From contig CALKWG010000270.1 of assembly GCA_938004315.1 (NCBI GenBank), positions 1 to 7,879 on the forward strand: DNA of 7,879 bases, in the 5' to 3' direction. The stretch comes from an uncultured Spirochaetaceae bacterium. GTDB lineage: Bacteria > Spirochaetota > Spirochaetia > Treponematales > UBA12059. Under the pieces are notes generated by a model. The model had not been told where the DNA came from and searched no databases. It worked only from the letters and a program-made list of their open reading frames with translations. Positions 1 through 6,886 of this stretch are shown here, one piece after another; within the stretch, counting starts at the first letter, position 1; every line of letters starts with the position of its first letter. Made by a program: the position numbers and the translations under genes.

Positions 1-47
1 GACCACCGAGATCTACACTCTTTCCCTACACGACGCTCTTCCGATCT
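1..47 (+). other. Illumina TruSeq universal adapter (artefact)
   Basis: These 47 bases match the 3' part of the TruSeq universal adapter, from GACCACCGAGATC through to CGCTCTTCCGATCT, with no mismatch to the sequence as I know it. No i5 index lies between the P5 part and the read-1 primer site, which fits a single-index library. This is untrimmed library DNA and not part of the organism. Genomic sequence begins at about base 48. Confidence 0.98.
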
Positions 48-104
48 ATGTAGGCTGGGGCATGCGTCCCTTTGGGCCGCGTGCCGAGAGGAAGGTATGG
101 TCGT

Positions 105-121
105 GCGCGCTGAAAGCGCGC
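105..121 (-). terminator. GC hairpin downstream of the nucleotidyltransferase-like gene
   Basis: GCGCGCT (105-111) and AGCGCGC (115-121) form a perfect 7-bp stem with a 3-base GAA loop on the plus strand. It lies about 60 bases past the stop of the minus-strand gene ending at 182, so it could end or stabilise that transcript. No U-rich tract follows on the minus strand, so it is not a classical intrinsic terminator. The rest of 48-181 shows no gene that I can support. Confidence 0.3.
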
Positions 122-181
122 GGCGGCATCTACTTTGTCGCTCCTCCGTCCGCGGCGAGGTTCGGATTCGTGAATAAGCGC

Positions 182-1738
182 CTATGCGCCGACGCCGAGG
201 GCTTTGCGGTAGCGGGCGTACTCGGGGCGGGGCATGCCGAGGGACGGCAGCGTGGGTAGGATACGGCCCTCGACGATCTGGGCCATGCGTACGCTGATGG
301 CTGAGAAGACGAAGAAAGCCAGGTCGGACCAGGTGTACGGAATCCTGATGCGGTAGCGGGCGCCGTCCATGAAGATCGTTTCGTAACGTAGCCCTTCAGG
401 CAGCTTTTTCAAGCCGGCTATAGGCCCTTCGAGCACGCGGTCGCCCGATCGCGTCAGTATCTTGGTCTTAAGCCTACGGTATCGCTCTGCTTCGCTCGGG
501 CGAAGGAGGCCGCCCTCCAAGGCCATAGTCTCGAAGTTGGCGATGAATCCCTCTCCGCCGAGCTCTACGAGCCTATGGAAGCGCGAACCCGATATCCAAC
601 CGAAATCCACCTCGATACCGAATGCGCCGATCGAGGTCTGGATCAGCTCCTGAAGATACAGCATGAGGCCGTGGGCCGCTCGAAGGTACTCGAAGTCGGG
701 ATCGACGCCCGCCGGCCTCCCGGGCTTGCCCAGGCCTACGGCGGAGAGCTCGTGGCCGAGGGACCTCATCGCGCAGACGTAGTCGTAGACGCGGTTAACC
801 ATATACTTCATGGAGAAGAACCACTCGGGCGGCGCTATGAATAAACCCTGCGGGAAATGCCGCCTGAGCCATAGGCCGAACGAGCGCGAACCCAAGACGT
901 GGCTCACGGCTAGGCGGTCGCAGCTGCCGTCGAGGCCTATGATGAGCGGCTCGGCGTCGCTTCGGAGCTTGGCGAAGCTCGGCTTGCCCGACGAGAGGCC
1001 GAGGAAGTGTTCAAAGAGGGCAGCGTCGGGCAGGGGGCGCACCTGAGAGAAGACCGCGTCGCGTATCGAAGGGTGATCCTTGAATATGCGTATGCTCGCC
1101 TCGTTGCTCCGATAGAACAGGGCCGTCGCGAGCCGATTCGTCGGATCGGCATCCTTGAGCTTGGCGTCTACCGCCGAAAGCCGTTGCACGGTATAGTCGC
1201 GGTGGAGTTCGAGCGCCGCGCCGAAGCGCGCATGGCAGTCGTGCCGCAGCCGCTCAAGCCCCGTCCAAATTTCGTCGAGGGCGCGTTTCGTAACGCCGTC
1301 CTCGGTTATGACGTTGATGTCGACGTCGGTGCTATGCTGGGCGCCTAGGTCGTTATAGCTTGAGAAAAGGCGGCCGAGCCCGAAGACGAAGAGCTTATCG
1401 GCGAGCTCGGGCTTGAGGGAGCCGAGGAACGCGTACTTCACGAGCGACTCGATCGCGAATCGGTTTAGGCCCTTGCGCGCCGACAGATAATCGCCGGCGT
1501 CTACGCTCCGTCCGCTTAAGGACGAGGCGCCCGTCAGCAGCCGGCGGTCTATGGGGCGGTAGATGGCTTCGATACGGGCGGCGAGCTCGCTCGGGCGCGC
1601 GCCTGCCGCGAAGGCGGCGGCGAGCTCGGCTTCATAGCTCCCGTAGCCTTCCTTCGGCTCGCTAGGCGAAGGGCGCAGGTCGGGACGGCTAGAGCTCGTA
1701 GAAGGCATGGGGCGGAACCTCGTCGGCGTCGGTGTCAT
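182..1738 (-). CDS. Putative nucleotidyltransferase-fold protein
   Basis: An uncharacterised protein of 518 aa from the first ATG (1738), or 508 aa from the second (Met11, at 1708). The second start is preceded by GAGG with a 9-base spacer. The first has only a C-rich stretch in front of it, and residues 1-30 are low-complexity Pro/Ser/Thr, so 1708 may be the true start. Around residues 117-143 the protein reads FVFGLGRLFSS, then a short gap, then STDVDINVI. Gly120, Gly122, Arg123, Ser136, Asp138 and Asp140 resemble the Gly...Ser-x-Asp-x-Asp active site of the polymerase-beta/GlnD nucleotidyltransferase superfamily. Asp181 (ELHRDYT) could be the third metal-binding carboxylate. The remaining 300 residues are mixed helical, with no membrane segment or domain I recognise. 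It stands alone, divergent from cheW. The coding call is firm from length and codon pattern. The enzymatic class is inferred from one motif and the substrate is unknown. Confidence 0.72.
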   Translation of the reverse strand: MTPTPTRFRPMPSTSSSRPDLRPSPSEPKEGYGSYEAELAAAFAAGARPSELAARIEAIYRPIDRRLLTGASSLSGRSVDAGDYLSARKGLNRFAIESLVKYAFLGSLKPELADKLFVFGLGRLFSSYNDLGAQHSTDVDINVITEDGVTKRALDEIWTGLERLRHDCHARFGAALELHRDYTVQRLSAVDAKLKDADPTNRLATALFYRSNEASIRIFKDHPSIRDAVFSQVRPLPDAALFEHFLGLSSGKPSFAKLRSDAEPLIIGLDGSCDRLAVSHVLGSRSFGLWLRRHFPQGLFIAPPEWFFSMKYMVNRVYDYVCAMRSLGHELSAVGLGKPGRPAGVDPDFEYLRAAHGLMLYLQELIQTSIGAFGIEVDFGWISGSRFHRLVELGGEGFIANFETMALEGGLLRPSEAERYRRLKTKILTRSGDRVLEGPIAGLKKLPEGLRYETIFMDGARYRIRIPYTWSDLAFFVFSAISVRMAQIVEGRILPTLPSLGMPRPEYARYRKALGVGA

Positions 1739-1767
1739 GCCGCGCCCGTAGGGGGGGGGCGCGCGGC
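1739..1767. repeat. Nine-G tract inside a GC inverted repeat
   Basis: A run of nine G occupies 1751-1759. It is flanked by the inverted repeat GCCGCGC (1739-1745) and GCGCGGC (1761-1767). In an alternative register CGCGCCC (1741-1747) pairs with GGGCGCG (1757-1763), using part of the tract. It sits between the divergent starts at 1708/1738 and 1957. Homopolymer G tracts are prone to length change by slippage, and the count here could also be a sequencing error. Confidence 0.6.
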
Positions 1768-1785
1768 CATTACAGTCTGCGCTTC

Positions 1786-1791
1786 TATTAT
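1786..1791 (+). promoter_or_regulatory. Candidate -10 box upstream of cheW
   Basis: TATTAT matches the sigma-70 -10 consensus at five of six positions and lies in a locally AT-rich patch of GC-rich DNA. No convincing -35 is found at 16-18 bases upstream, where the sequence is GC-rich. The G tract would fall at about -47 to -39 relative to the predicted start. A second AT-rich patch at about 1903-1940 could also hold a promoter closer to cheW, but no clear hexamer pair is seen. I saw no sigma-28-type chemotaxis promoter. Confidence 0.3.
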
Positions 1792-1946
1792 GCTTTTGGT
1801 CAAGGATGCCGAAGGCCCGCGGCGGATCAGCCCGGCCCGAAGACGAAGCGGGAACCTTGCCTAGCCGCCGAGGACAAGATCGGCGTCGCCGCTTGCGGCC
1901 GGTTTGGAAAGATGTTATCCTTAGGCAAAGTACTCGTATTCCGAGC

Positions 1947-1951
1947 GGAGG
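1947..1951 (+). promoter_or_regulatory. Ribosome binding site fixing the cheW start
   Basis: GGAGG with a 5-base spacer to ATG 1957. It discriminates against the longer in-frame GTG start at 1732, whose extra 75 residues are arginine/glycine-rich and unlike any CheW N-terminus. Confidence 0.75.
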
Positions 1952-1956
1952 GCCCG

Positions 1957-2436
1957 ATGGCAGAGAGAGACGCGTCGATGCAGCTTGTGACGTTTCAGCT
2001 GAGTGACGAGCTCTACGGTATAGACATCATGGACGTGAAGGAGATCGTGCCCTCGACCGACATCAGGTCCATCCCTAATGCCCCGAGCTACGTTCAGGGG
2101 CTTTTCAACCTGCGCGGCGAGATCATACCCATCATCAACCTGCACCGGCGCTTTCATCTTAAAAAGGCTAATTTGGCCGAGGACGAGGTGCTCCTCTCCG
2201 GCTTCATCATCATCGATATCGACGGCATGAAGCTCGGCGTCATCATCGATAAGGTGGAGCGCGTCGTGTCGGTGGAGTACGCCGAGGTGCAGCCGCCCCC
2301 GCAGATGCTCAGCGGCATCGGCGCCGAATACATACAAGGCGTGGTGAACCAGGATGGCGGCTACCTTATCATCTTGGATATCCGCAAGCTGTTCAGCGCC
2401 AAGGAATTACAGAAGATCGAAGAGATTAGGAAGTAG
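1957..2436 (+). CDS. cheW: CheW chemotaxis coupling protein
   Basis: CheW is the cytoplasmic adaptor that joins methyl-accepting chemotaxis receptors to the histidine kinase CheA in the polar signalling array. The 159-aa protein is a single CheW-like domain of normal length. Residues 9-31 (MQLVTFQLSDELYGIDIMDV...) are the typical first strands. Residues 37-62 hold the family core RSIPNAPSYVQGLFNLRGEI followed by IPIINL. Residues 120-131 (GIGAEYIQGVVN) form the second conserved glycine loop. The reading frame is open back to 1732, but ATG 1957 was chosen because GGAGG at 1947-1951 lies 5 bases ahead of it and family similarity begins just after it. Met8 (1978) is a weaker alternative. It heads a run of five same-strand genes, with the next start 12 bases past its stop. 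No receptor or cheA gene is in the window. The family call is firm. Confidence 0.95.
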   Translation: MAERDASMQLVTFQLSDELYGIDIMDVKEIVPSTDIRSIPNAPSYVQGLFNLRGEIIPIINLHRRFHLKKANLAEDEVLLSGFIIIDIDGMKLGVIIDKVERVVSVEYAEVQPPPQMLSGIGAEYIQGVVNQDGGYLIILDIRKLFSAKELQKIEEIRK

Positions 2437-2448
2437 GTTCTTTCCAAC

Positions 2449-3474
2449 ATGAACGTCCCTGCGCTCTCGTCCTACGTCCGCCGTAAGGACATGGACTCGG
2501 TCCTCAATTGCATCGTCAGCGATAACCTGGCGCCCGGCGAATACGTCGAGCGCCTTACGAAGGCCGTGCGCGAGAAGCTCGGCTTCGACCATTGCGTAGC
2601 CCTCCGAAGCCCCATGGGGGCCTTAGCCCTGGGCCTTGAGCTGCACGGCCTCCGGCCCGGCGACGCCGTCGGCGTCTCGGCCCTATCCGACGCCTGGGTC
2701 GGCCGGCTCCTCGAGCAGCGGGGCCTAACGCCGGTTTGGCTCGACGTCGACCCGATCGGCGCCATGCCCGACGCGGCAGCCCTCGAGCGCCTGGCCGCCG
2801 GCGGGGCTAAGGCCCTGTATCTGCACGAACCCTGGGGCCTCATGCCCGAGCCCTCGCTCGTAGCAGAGCTGGGCATTCCCATCATAGAAGATGCGACCAG
2901 CTCCTTAGGCGCCTCGTCCGGCGGGTCTGCAGCCGGTTCGCTCGGATCGTACGCCATCATCGGCCTCGAGCACGCCGCGGCCCTGACCGGCGGCGGCGGC
3001 GCTCTCCTCGCGGCCGTCGGACGGCGCGAGGCCCAGGTACTCCGTAACGGGGCCGAGCGCCTCGTAGCCGAGGAGCTCCTGCCGGATATGAACGCCGCCC
3101 TCGCACTCTCGCAATTGAAAGATCTCGAACGCTTCCGCGAGCGCCGCCGCGAGCTCGCCGAGCTCTACGCCCAATCCCTGGCCCGCGGGCACAAGCGCGC
3201 CCTGAGCCAGGCCGGCGAGGGCGAGGGCTCGTATTTCGGCTGCGTCGTCGTGCTTGAGACCGGCGTGAAGGACGTGCGGGCCTACGCCAAGAAGAAAGAG
3301 GTGGGGACGGCCATGGCCTTCGAGCGGAGCTGCGTCGCCGCCGGACTCGTACCGGAGGGGCTGTGCCCCCAGGCCGCCTCCTTGGCCAATCGCGCCGTCG
3401 CCTTCCCCCTTCACCCGCGCATCGGAGGGCAGGCGGCCCAGCGGGTCGCCAAAGTCCTCGCGACCCTGCCGTAG
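2449..3474 (+). CDS. DegT/DnrJ/EryC1-family fold protein lacking the PLP lysine
   Basis: The 341-aa protein follows the fold-type I DegT/DnrJ/EryC1 (sugar aminotransferase) pattern throughout. An N-terminal G-E-Y-V-E-R-L segment (30-36) is followed by SPMGAL (54-59, in place of the usual SGTAAL), GLRPGD (67-72), LTPVWLDVD (93-101), PIIEDATSSLGA (144-155), TGGGG (180-184), an AALALSQLKDLERFRERR helix (216-233) and a C-terminal CPQAASL...AFPLHPR. Asp148, which would contact the pyridine nitrogen of PLP, is kept. In active members a lysine stands five residues before the TGEGG glycine. Here that position is Ala176 within LEHAAALTGGGG, and His175 is one residue off the place where ColD-type dehydratases carry histidine. 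The protein is also shorter than the usual 370-400 aa. Ordinary transaminase activity is therefore unlikely. A structural, regulatory or PMP-dependent role is possible. The start is ATG 2449 with a weak ribosome site, suggesting translational coupling to cheW. Treponema relatives of this gene are, as I recall, labelled spore coat polysaccharide biosynthesis proteins. Confidence 0.85.
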   Translation: MNVPALSSYVRRKDMDSVLNCIVSDNLAPGEYVERLTKAVREKLGFDHCVALRSPMGALALGLELHGLRPGDAVGVSALSDAWVGRLLEQRGLTPVWLDVDPIGAMPDAAALERLAAGGAKALYLHEPWGLMPEPSLVAELGIPIIEDATSSLGASSGGSAAGSLGSYAIIGLEHAAALTGGGGALLAAVGRREAQVLRNGAERLVAEELLPDMNAALALSQLKDLERFRERRRELAELYAQSLARGHKRALSQAGEGEGSYFGCVVVLETGVKDVRAYAKKKEVGTAMAFERSCVAAGLVPEGLCPQAASLANRAVAFPLHPRIGGQAAQRVAKVLATLP

Positions 3475-3483
3475 GGCCGCATC

Positions 3484-4341
3484 GTGTCAGCCCGGGCCGG
3501 CCGCGTCGCCGTCATAGCCAACGCCCAGAAGGAAGCCGCCCCGCGCCTGGCGGAGGACATAGCCGCCTGGCTCGCCGAACGGGGTCGCGCCGCGGAGGTG
3601 GTGCTTTTCGACGGTACGCCCATAGAGCCGCCTCGGATCTCCGACGCCGCCCTGGTCATGACGCTGGGCGGCGACGGCACCGTGCTCTACGCCTCCCGGC
3701 TCTGCGCCCCCTACGCCGTCCCGGTGTTGCCGATTAACCTCGGAAGCCTAGGCTTCATAGCCTGGGTTAAGCCGGCCGAATGGAAGGCGCGGCTTTCCCA
3801 GGCCCTGGATGGAACGCTGCCCATGTCCGAGCGCGTCATGCTCGACGTCTCGATCAAGCGCGACGGCTTAGGCCTCGCCTCGTTCTCCGCCTTGAACGAC
3901 GCGGTCGTCACCGGCTCGGGACCGGCGAAGCTTATCAGCCTTTCGATCAACGTCAGCCGCGCATCCTTGGGCACCTACCGCTCGGACGGCGTCATCGTCT
4001 CCACGCCGACCGGCTCTACGGCTTACTCGTTGGCCGCCGGCGGCCCCATCCTGGACCCCGACATGGACGCCCTGCTCTTCAATCCCATCTGCCCGTTTAC
4101 CCTCTCCAACCGCCCCCTGGTCATCCCCGGCGACGAGGTCGTCGAGATTTACGTCGAACGCAAGCAGCGCGAAAGCATCGCGCTTACCATAGACGGCCAG
4201 GAATCGGTGGGGCTGGAGGAGGCAGACCGCGTCTACGTGCGTCGATCGTCGCATCGCGCGCGGCTCTTCTGCGCCGGGCGCGGCTCGTTCTATCAGGTAC
4301 TGCGGGCGAAGCTGAACTGGTCGGGAGGTCCCGATGCTTGA
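3484..4341 (+). CDS. nadK: NAD kinase
   Basis: ATP-dependent NAD kinase (also called PpnK) phosphorylates the 2'-OH of NAD's adenosine ribose to make NADP in the cytosol. The 285-aa protein has the complete family signature: GGDGT at 62-66, NLGSLGFI at 85-92, the ALND motif with Asn138-Asp139, TPTGSTAYSLAAGGP at 174-188, PICPFTLSNRPLVIP at 201-215, and DGQ at 237-239. Length is normal for bacterial NadK and no key residue is missing. The start is GTG 3484, served by TAGGG at 3472-3476 with a 7-base spacer. That site contains the stop codon of the gene before, pointing to tight coupling. The 3' end overlaps recN by 8 bases. Function is certain at family level. Confidence 0.96.
   Translation: MSARAGRVAVIANAQKEAAPRLAEDIAAWLAERGRAAEVVLFDGTPIEPPRISDAALVMTLGGDGTVLYASRLCAPYAVPVLPINLGSLGFIAWVKPAEWKARLSQALDGTLPMSERVMLDVSIKRDGLGLASFSALNDAVVTGSGPAKLISLSINVSRASLGTYRSDGVIVSTPTGSTAYSLAAGGPILDPDMDALLFNPICPFTLSNRPLVIPGDEVVEIYVERKQRESIALTIDGQESVGLEEADRVYVRRSSHRARLFCAGRGSFYQVLRAKLNWSGGPDA
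4323..4328 (+). promoter_or_regulatory. recN ribosome binding site inside the nadK 3' end
   Basis: GGGAGG, 5 bases before ATG 4334, lies within the last codons of nadK. The recN start codon also precedes the nadK stop (TGA 4339-4341), giving an 8-base overlap typical of translational coupling. Confidence 0.8.
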
Positions 4342-6022
4342 AGAGTTGACGATACGCGATTTCGCCATCATTGACCGCCTAAGCCTACGATTCGGCCCGG
4401 GCTTCAACCTCCTAAGCGGCGAGACCGGCGCCGGCAAGTCCATACTCATAGGCGCCTTGAGCTTCATCATGGGAGCCAAGGCCGACACCGGCATCATCCG
4501 CAGCGGCTGCGAGGAGGCGATGGTCAGCGCCACGCTGGACCTGGACGGCCGCGAGGAAGCCCTGGCGTGGCTGGCCGAACGCGGCATCGAGGCCGAGGAC
4601 GGCGTGGCCATACTGCGGCGCAGCCTGCGCTCGAACGCGCGCGGGGCCGCGTACATACAGAACGTGCCCGTCGTACGGCAGGACCTGGCCGATTTCGCCG
4701 CCCTGATCGCCGAGCTCCATGGCCAGCGCGACACCCAGGCCCTCCTTAAGCGGGAGCGCCAGCGGCAAATCCTCGACCGCTACGCCGGGCTCGACGAGGC
4801 GCTCTCCGCCTACGGCGTTCGCTACGCGAGCTTAAGCGAGAAGAAGAAGCTCCTCGAGAGCATGAGCCTCTCCGAGCAGGAGCGGAACCGCGAGTTAGAG
4901 CTCCTGCGCTACGCGGTCGAGGAGATCGACGCGGCCGCCCCTAAGCCCGGCGAAGACGAGGCCCTGCATGACGAGGAGCTGCTCCTCTCCCAGCGCGAGA
5001 AGCTTTATGCGGCCGTCGAGTCCGTGAAGAGCCTGGTAGCCGAGCCCGACGCCGCGCTATCGAAATTACGCAAGGCCAGGACCCAGCTCGAAGCCGCCGC
5101 GGCCATCGACAAGCGTTTGGCGGAGCAGGGGCGGCGCTTAGACGAGCTCTACTACGAGCTTGAGGACCTATCGGCCCAGCTCGGCTCGTACGGCGTCGGC
5201 GACTTCGATCCCGGCCGCCTGGAAGCCGTCGAGGGACGCCTGGCCGAGCTCCAAAAGCTCAAGCGAAAGTACGGCCCGAGCCTGGCCGAGGTGCTCGAGC
5301 ATAGGCGGGACGCCGACGAGCGCGCCGCCAGGCTCGAGCGCTGGGCCGACGACCGAAGCGGGCTGGAGGCCGAGGTCGCCGCGCTGGAGGCCGAGGTCTA
5401 CGCCTTGGCCGAAGGCTTAAGCGCCGAGCGCGCCAAGGCCGGCGCGGCGCTCGAGGCCGCCTGCATGGCCGTGCTCCATACCTTGGGCATGCCCGGCGCG
5501 CGCTTCGCCGTGCGCCTGGAACGAAAGCCCCTCGCCGACGGTAAGCTCGTCGTCGGGCCCTACGGCTACGACGAGCCGGAGTTCATGGTCTCGGCCAACA
5601 AGGGCGAGCCGCTCAAGTCCGTCACCCAGGTCGCCTCGGGCGGCGAGCTATCGCGCATCATGCTGGCCCTGAAGACCGTCCTGGCGGGCGCAGACGAGGT
5701 GCCGACGCTGGTCTTCGACGAGGTGGACGCCGGCATCGGCGGCGAAGTGGCGCTCGCCGTGGGCGAGCATCTGTCGGAGCTCGCGACGCGTAAGCAGGTT
5801 TTTTGCATAACGCATCTGGCGTCGATCGCCGTTCGCGCCGATAATCACTATAAGGTCGAGAAATACGTCGAATCCGAACGTACGTTCACGCGCGTCGTGA
5901 AGTTGGACGGGGAGCGCCGGGTGAGGGAGATCGCCCGCATGCTATCGGGCGACGCCGAGGGGCGGGCCAGCGTCGGGCACGCCGAGGAGCTCCTTGCCAA
6001 GTACGGGAGGCCACGGGATTAG
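4334..6022 (+). CDS. recN: DNA repair protein RecN
   Basis: RecN is an SMC-like ATPase that acts early in recombinational repair of double-strand breaks, holding or presenting DNA to RecA. The 562-aa protein has normal RecN length and order. An N-terminal ATPase half carries FAIIDRL (10-16) and Walker A GETGAGKS (29-36). LHGQRDTQALL (128-138) is the RecN-specific hairpin-region motif. A coiled coil (about 155-375) is rich in Glu, Ala, Leu and Arg and includes the KLKRKYG motif (308-314). The C-terminal ATPase half holds the ABC signature ASGGELSR (434-441), Walker B LVFDEVDAGI (459-468) with catalytic Glu463, and the CITHLASIA switch with His494. All catalytic residues are present, so it should be active. 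The start is ATG 4334, overlapping nadK. The next gene begins 2 bases past its stop. I saw no LexA-type operator directly upstream, so expression probably comes from an operon promoter. Confidence 0.97.
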   Translation: MLEELTIRDFAIIDRLSLRFGPGFNLLSGETGAGKSILIGALSFIMGAKADTGIIRSGCEEAMVSATLDLDGREEALAWLAERGIEAEDGVAILRRSLRSNARGAAYIQNVPVVRQDLADFAALIAELHGQRDTQALLKRERQRQILDRYAGLDEALSAYGVRYASLSEKKKLLESMSLSEQERNRELELLRYAVEEIDAAAPKPGEDEALHDEELLLSQREKLYAAVESVKSLVAEPDAALSKLRKARTQLEAAAAIDKRLAEQGRRLDELYYELEDLSAQLGSYGVGDFDPGRLEAVEGRLAELQKLKRKYGPSLAEVLEHRRDADERAARLERWADDRSGLEAEVAALEAEVYALAEGLSAERAKAGAALEAACMAVLHTLGMPGARFAVRLERKPLADGKLVVGPYGYDEPEFMVSANKGEPLKSVTQVASGGELSRIMLALKTVLAGADEVPTLVFDEVDAGIGGEVALAVGEHLSELATRKQVFCITHLASIAVRADNHYKVEKYVESERTFTRVVKLDGERRVREIARMLSGDAEGRASVGHAEELLAKYGRPRD

Positions 6023-6024
6023 GC

Positions 6025-6840
6025 ATGGCAAAGATAACGCAGGAGCAACGGAACCGCTACGCCGCGAAGGTCAAGGAATATAGGGGCGTCCTCGAGGGCA
6101 TAGCCTCCAAGGAGCAGACCCTGCAGAACCTCCTCAAGCAGCCCGGCGGGCAGGGCCAGGGCTACGTGCGGCTTCATCTGGCCGAAGAGGCCTTATCCCA
6201 GGTGTCCTATCACGTCTTGATCAACTCGTTATCGGTCTCGCTCATGGGCATTAAGAACGAAGACGCCCTGGCCGACGCCCGCAAGGCGCTCGTCCGCGCC
6301 CTGAAATATCTCGAAGACATCGTAACCGGCTTCATCGACGCCCCGTTCTCGGAGTACGAGAAGAACCTCGAAGATATCGCCGAGTCGTCCTATGACGACC
6401 GCTACGCGCTCCTAAGGAAGATCGGCTTCGCGATACGCGAGATCGAGGAGGGCTACGGGGCCAATTCCAAATGGAAATGGTCCTTCGTGGAGACCTGGGG
6501 CAAGTTCGCCGTGGTCGCCAAGAACATGCTCGATTTGAAGCGCGCCTACCAGGATTTGGACCTCGCCTCGCCGCATCGCATGACCGTCATGGCGTATTTG
6601 GGCATGGTGAAGCGTCAGTTCCAGGTCGTGGCGGACCGCTATCGCGAGAAATACGAAGTCTTCTCGTTGAAGATGGAAGATTTTAAGCAGGCCATCCTCT
6701 TCTTAAACGCCTTGCGCCGCCTGCATACCATCTTCGGCGAGCGCGCCGAGGCCGACGAACTGAAAAAGAAGATCGATATCTGGTCGGCCAAGCTCGAGAA
6801 CGACCAGAAGCGCCGCGAGGAAGAAGCCAAGAAGCGCTAG
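6025..6840 (+). CDS. Uncharacterised helical protein downstream of recN
   Basis: A 271-aa protein I cannot assign to a characterised family. It has no signal peptide or membrane segment and looks cytoplasmic. It is almost wholly helical and charged, with likely coiled coil at the N-terminus (residues 5-40) and at the strongly basic/acidic C-terminus (about 240-271, ending KRREEEAKKR). The middle has an aromatic patch, SKWKWSFVETWGKFAVVAKN (147-166), the most distinctive stretch and a good family marker. It begins 2 bases after the recN stop, with GGGA (6015-6018) 6 bases before the start, so it should be co-translated with recN. I recall a hypothetical protein in the same place after recN in Treponema, which suggests a conserved spirochaete family. 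A link to DNA repair rests on position only. Confidence 0.88.
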   Translation: MAKITQEQRNRYAAKVKEYRGVLEGIASKEQTLQNLLKQPGGQGQGYVRLHLAEEALSQVSYHVLINSLSVSLMGIKNEDALADARKALVRALKYLEDIVTGFIDAPFSEYEKNLEDIAESSYDDRYALLRKIGFAIREIEEGYGANSKWKWSFVETWGKFAVVAKNMLDLKRAYQDLDLASPHRMTVMAYLGMVKRQFQVVADRYREKYEVFSLKMEDFKQAILFLNALRRLHTIFGERAEADELKKKIDIWSAKLENDQKRREEEAKKR

Positions 6841-6851
6841 GCTCTTTCCCG

Positions 6852-6878
6852 CGGCGGCGAAACCAAGACCCGCCGCCG
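6852..6878. terminator. Hairpin between convergent genes
   Basis: CGGCGGCG (6852-6859) and CGCCGCCG (6871-6878) form a perfect 8-bp all-GC stem around an 11-base loop. It lies in the 46-base gap between the ends of the recN-side operon (6840) and cdd (6887), the place expected for a shared terminator. Neither side has a proper U-tract, though the plus side is pyrimidine-rich (CTATCCTTACTTC), so termination by it alone is uncertain. Confidence 0.5.
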
Positions 6879-6886
6879 GACTATCC

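Noticed and set aside
1732..1956. 75-residue N-terminal extension of CheW
   Set aside because: It needs a GTG start with no ribosome site, it is Arg/Gly-rich, and a good ribosome site sits directly before ATG 1957.
2987..3001. GGC tandem repeat in the DegT-like gene
   Set aside because: It encodes the TGGGGA glycine loop expected at this place in the fold, so it is coding constraint and not a regulatory repeat.
2905..3414. Minus-strand open frame of 169 aa opposite the DegT-like gene
   Set aside because: Antisense shadow of a clearly coding frame; composition is Gly/Ala/Glu repeats with no domain.
3868..4734. 288-aa minus-strand open frame across nadK and recN
   Set aside because: It lies antisense to two genes with full family motifs, has a low-complexity Arg/Ser/Ala composition and no recognisable domain; such frames are common in GC-rich DNA.
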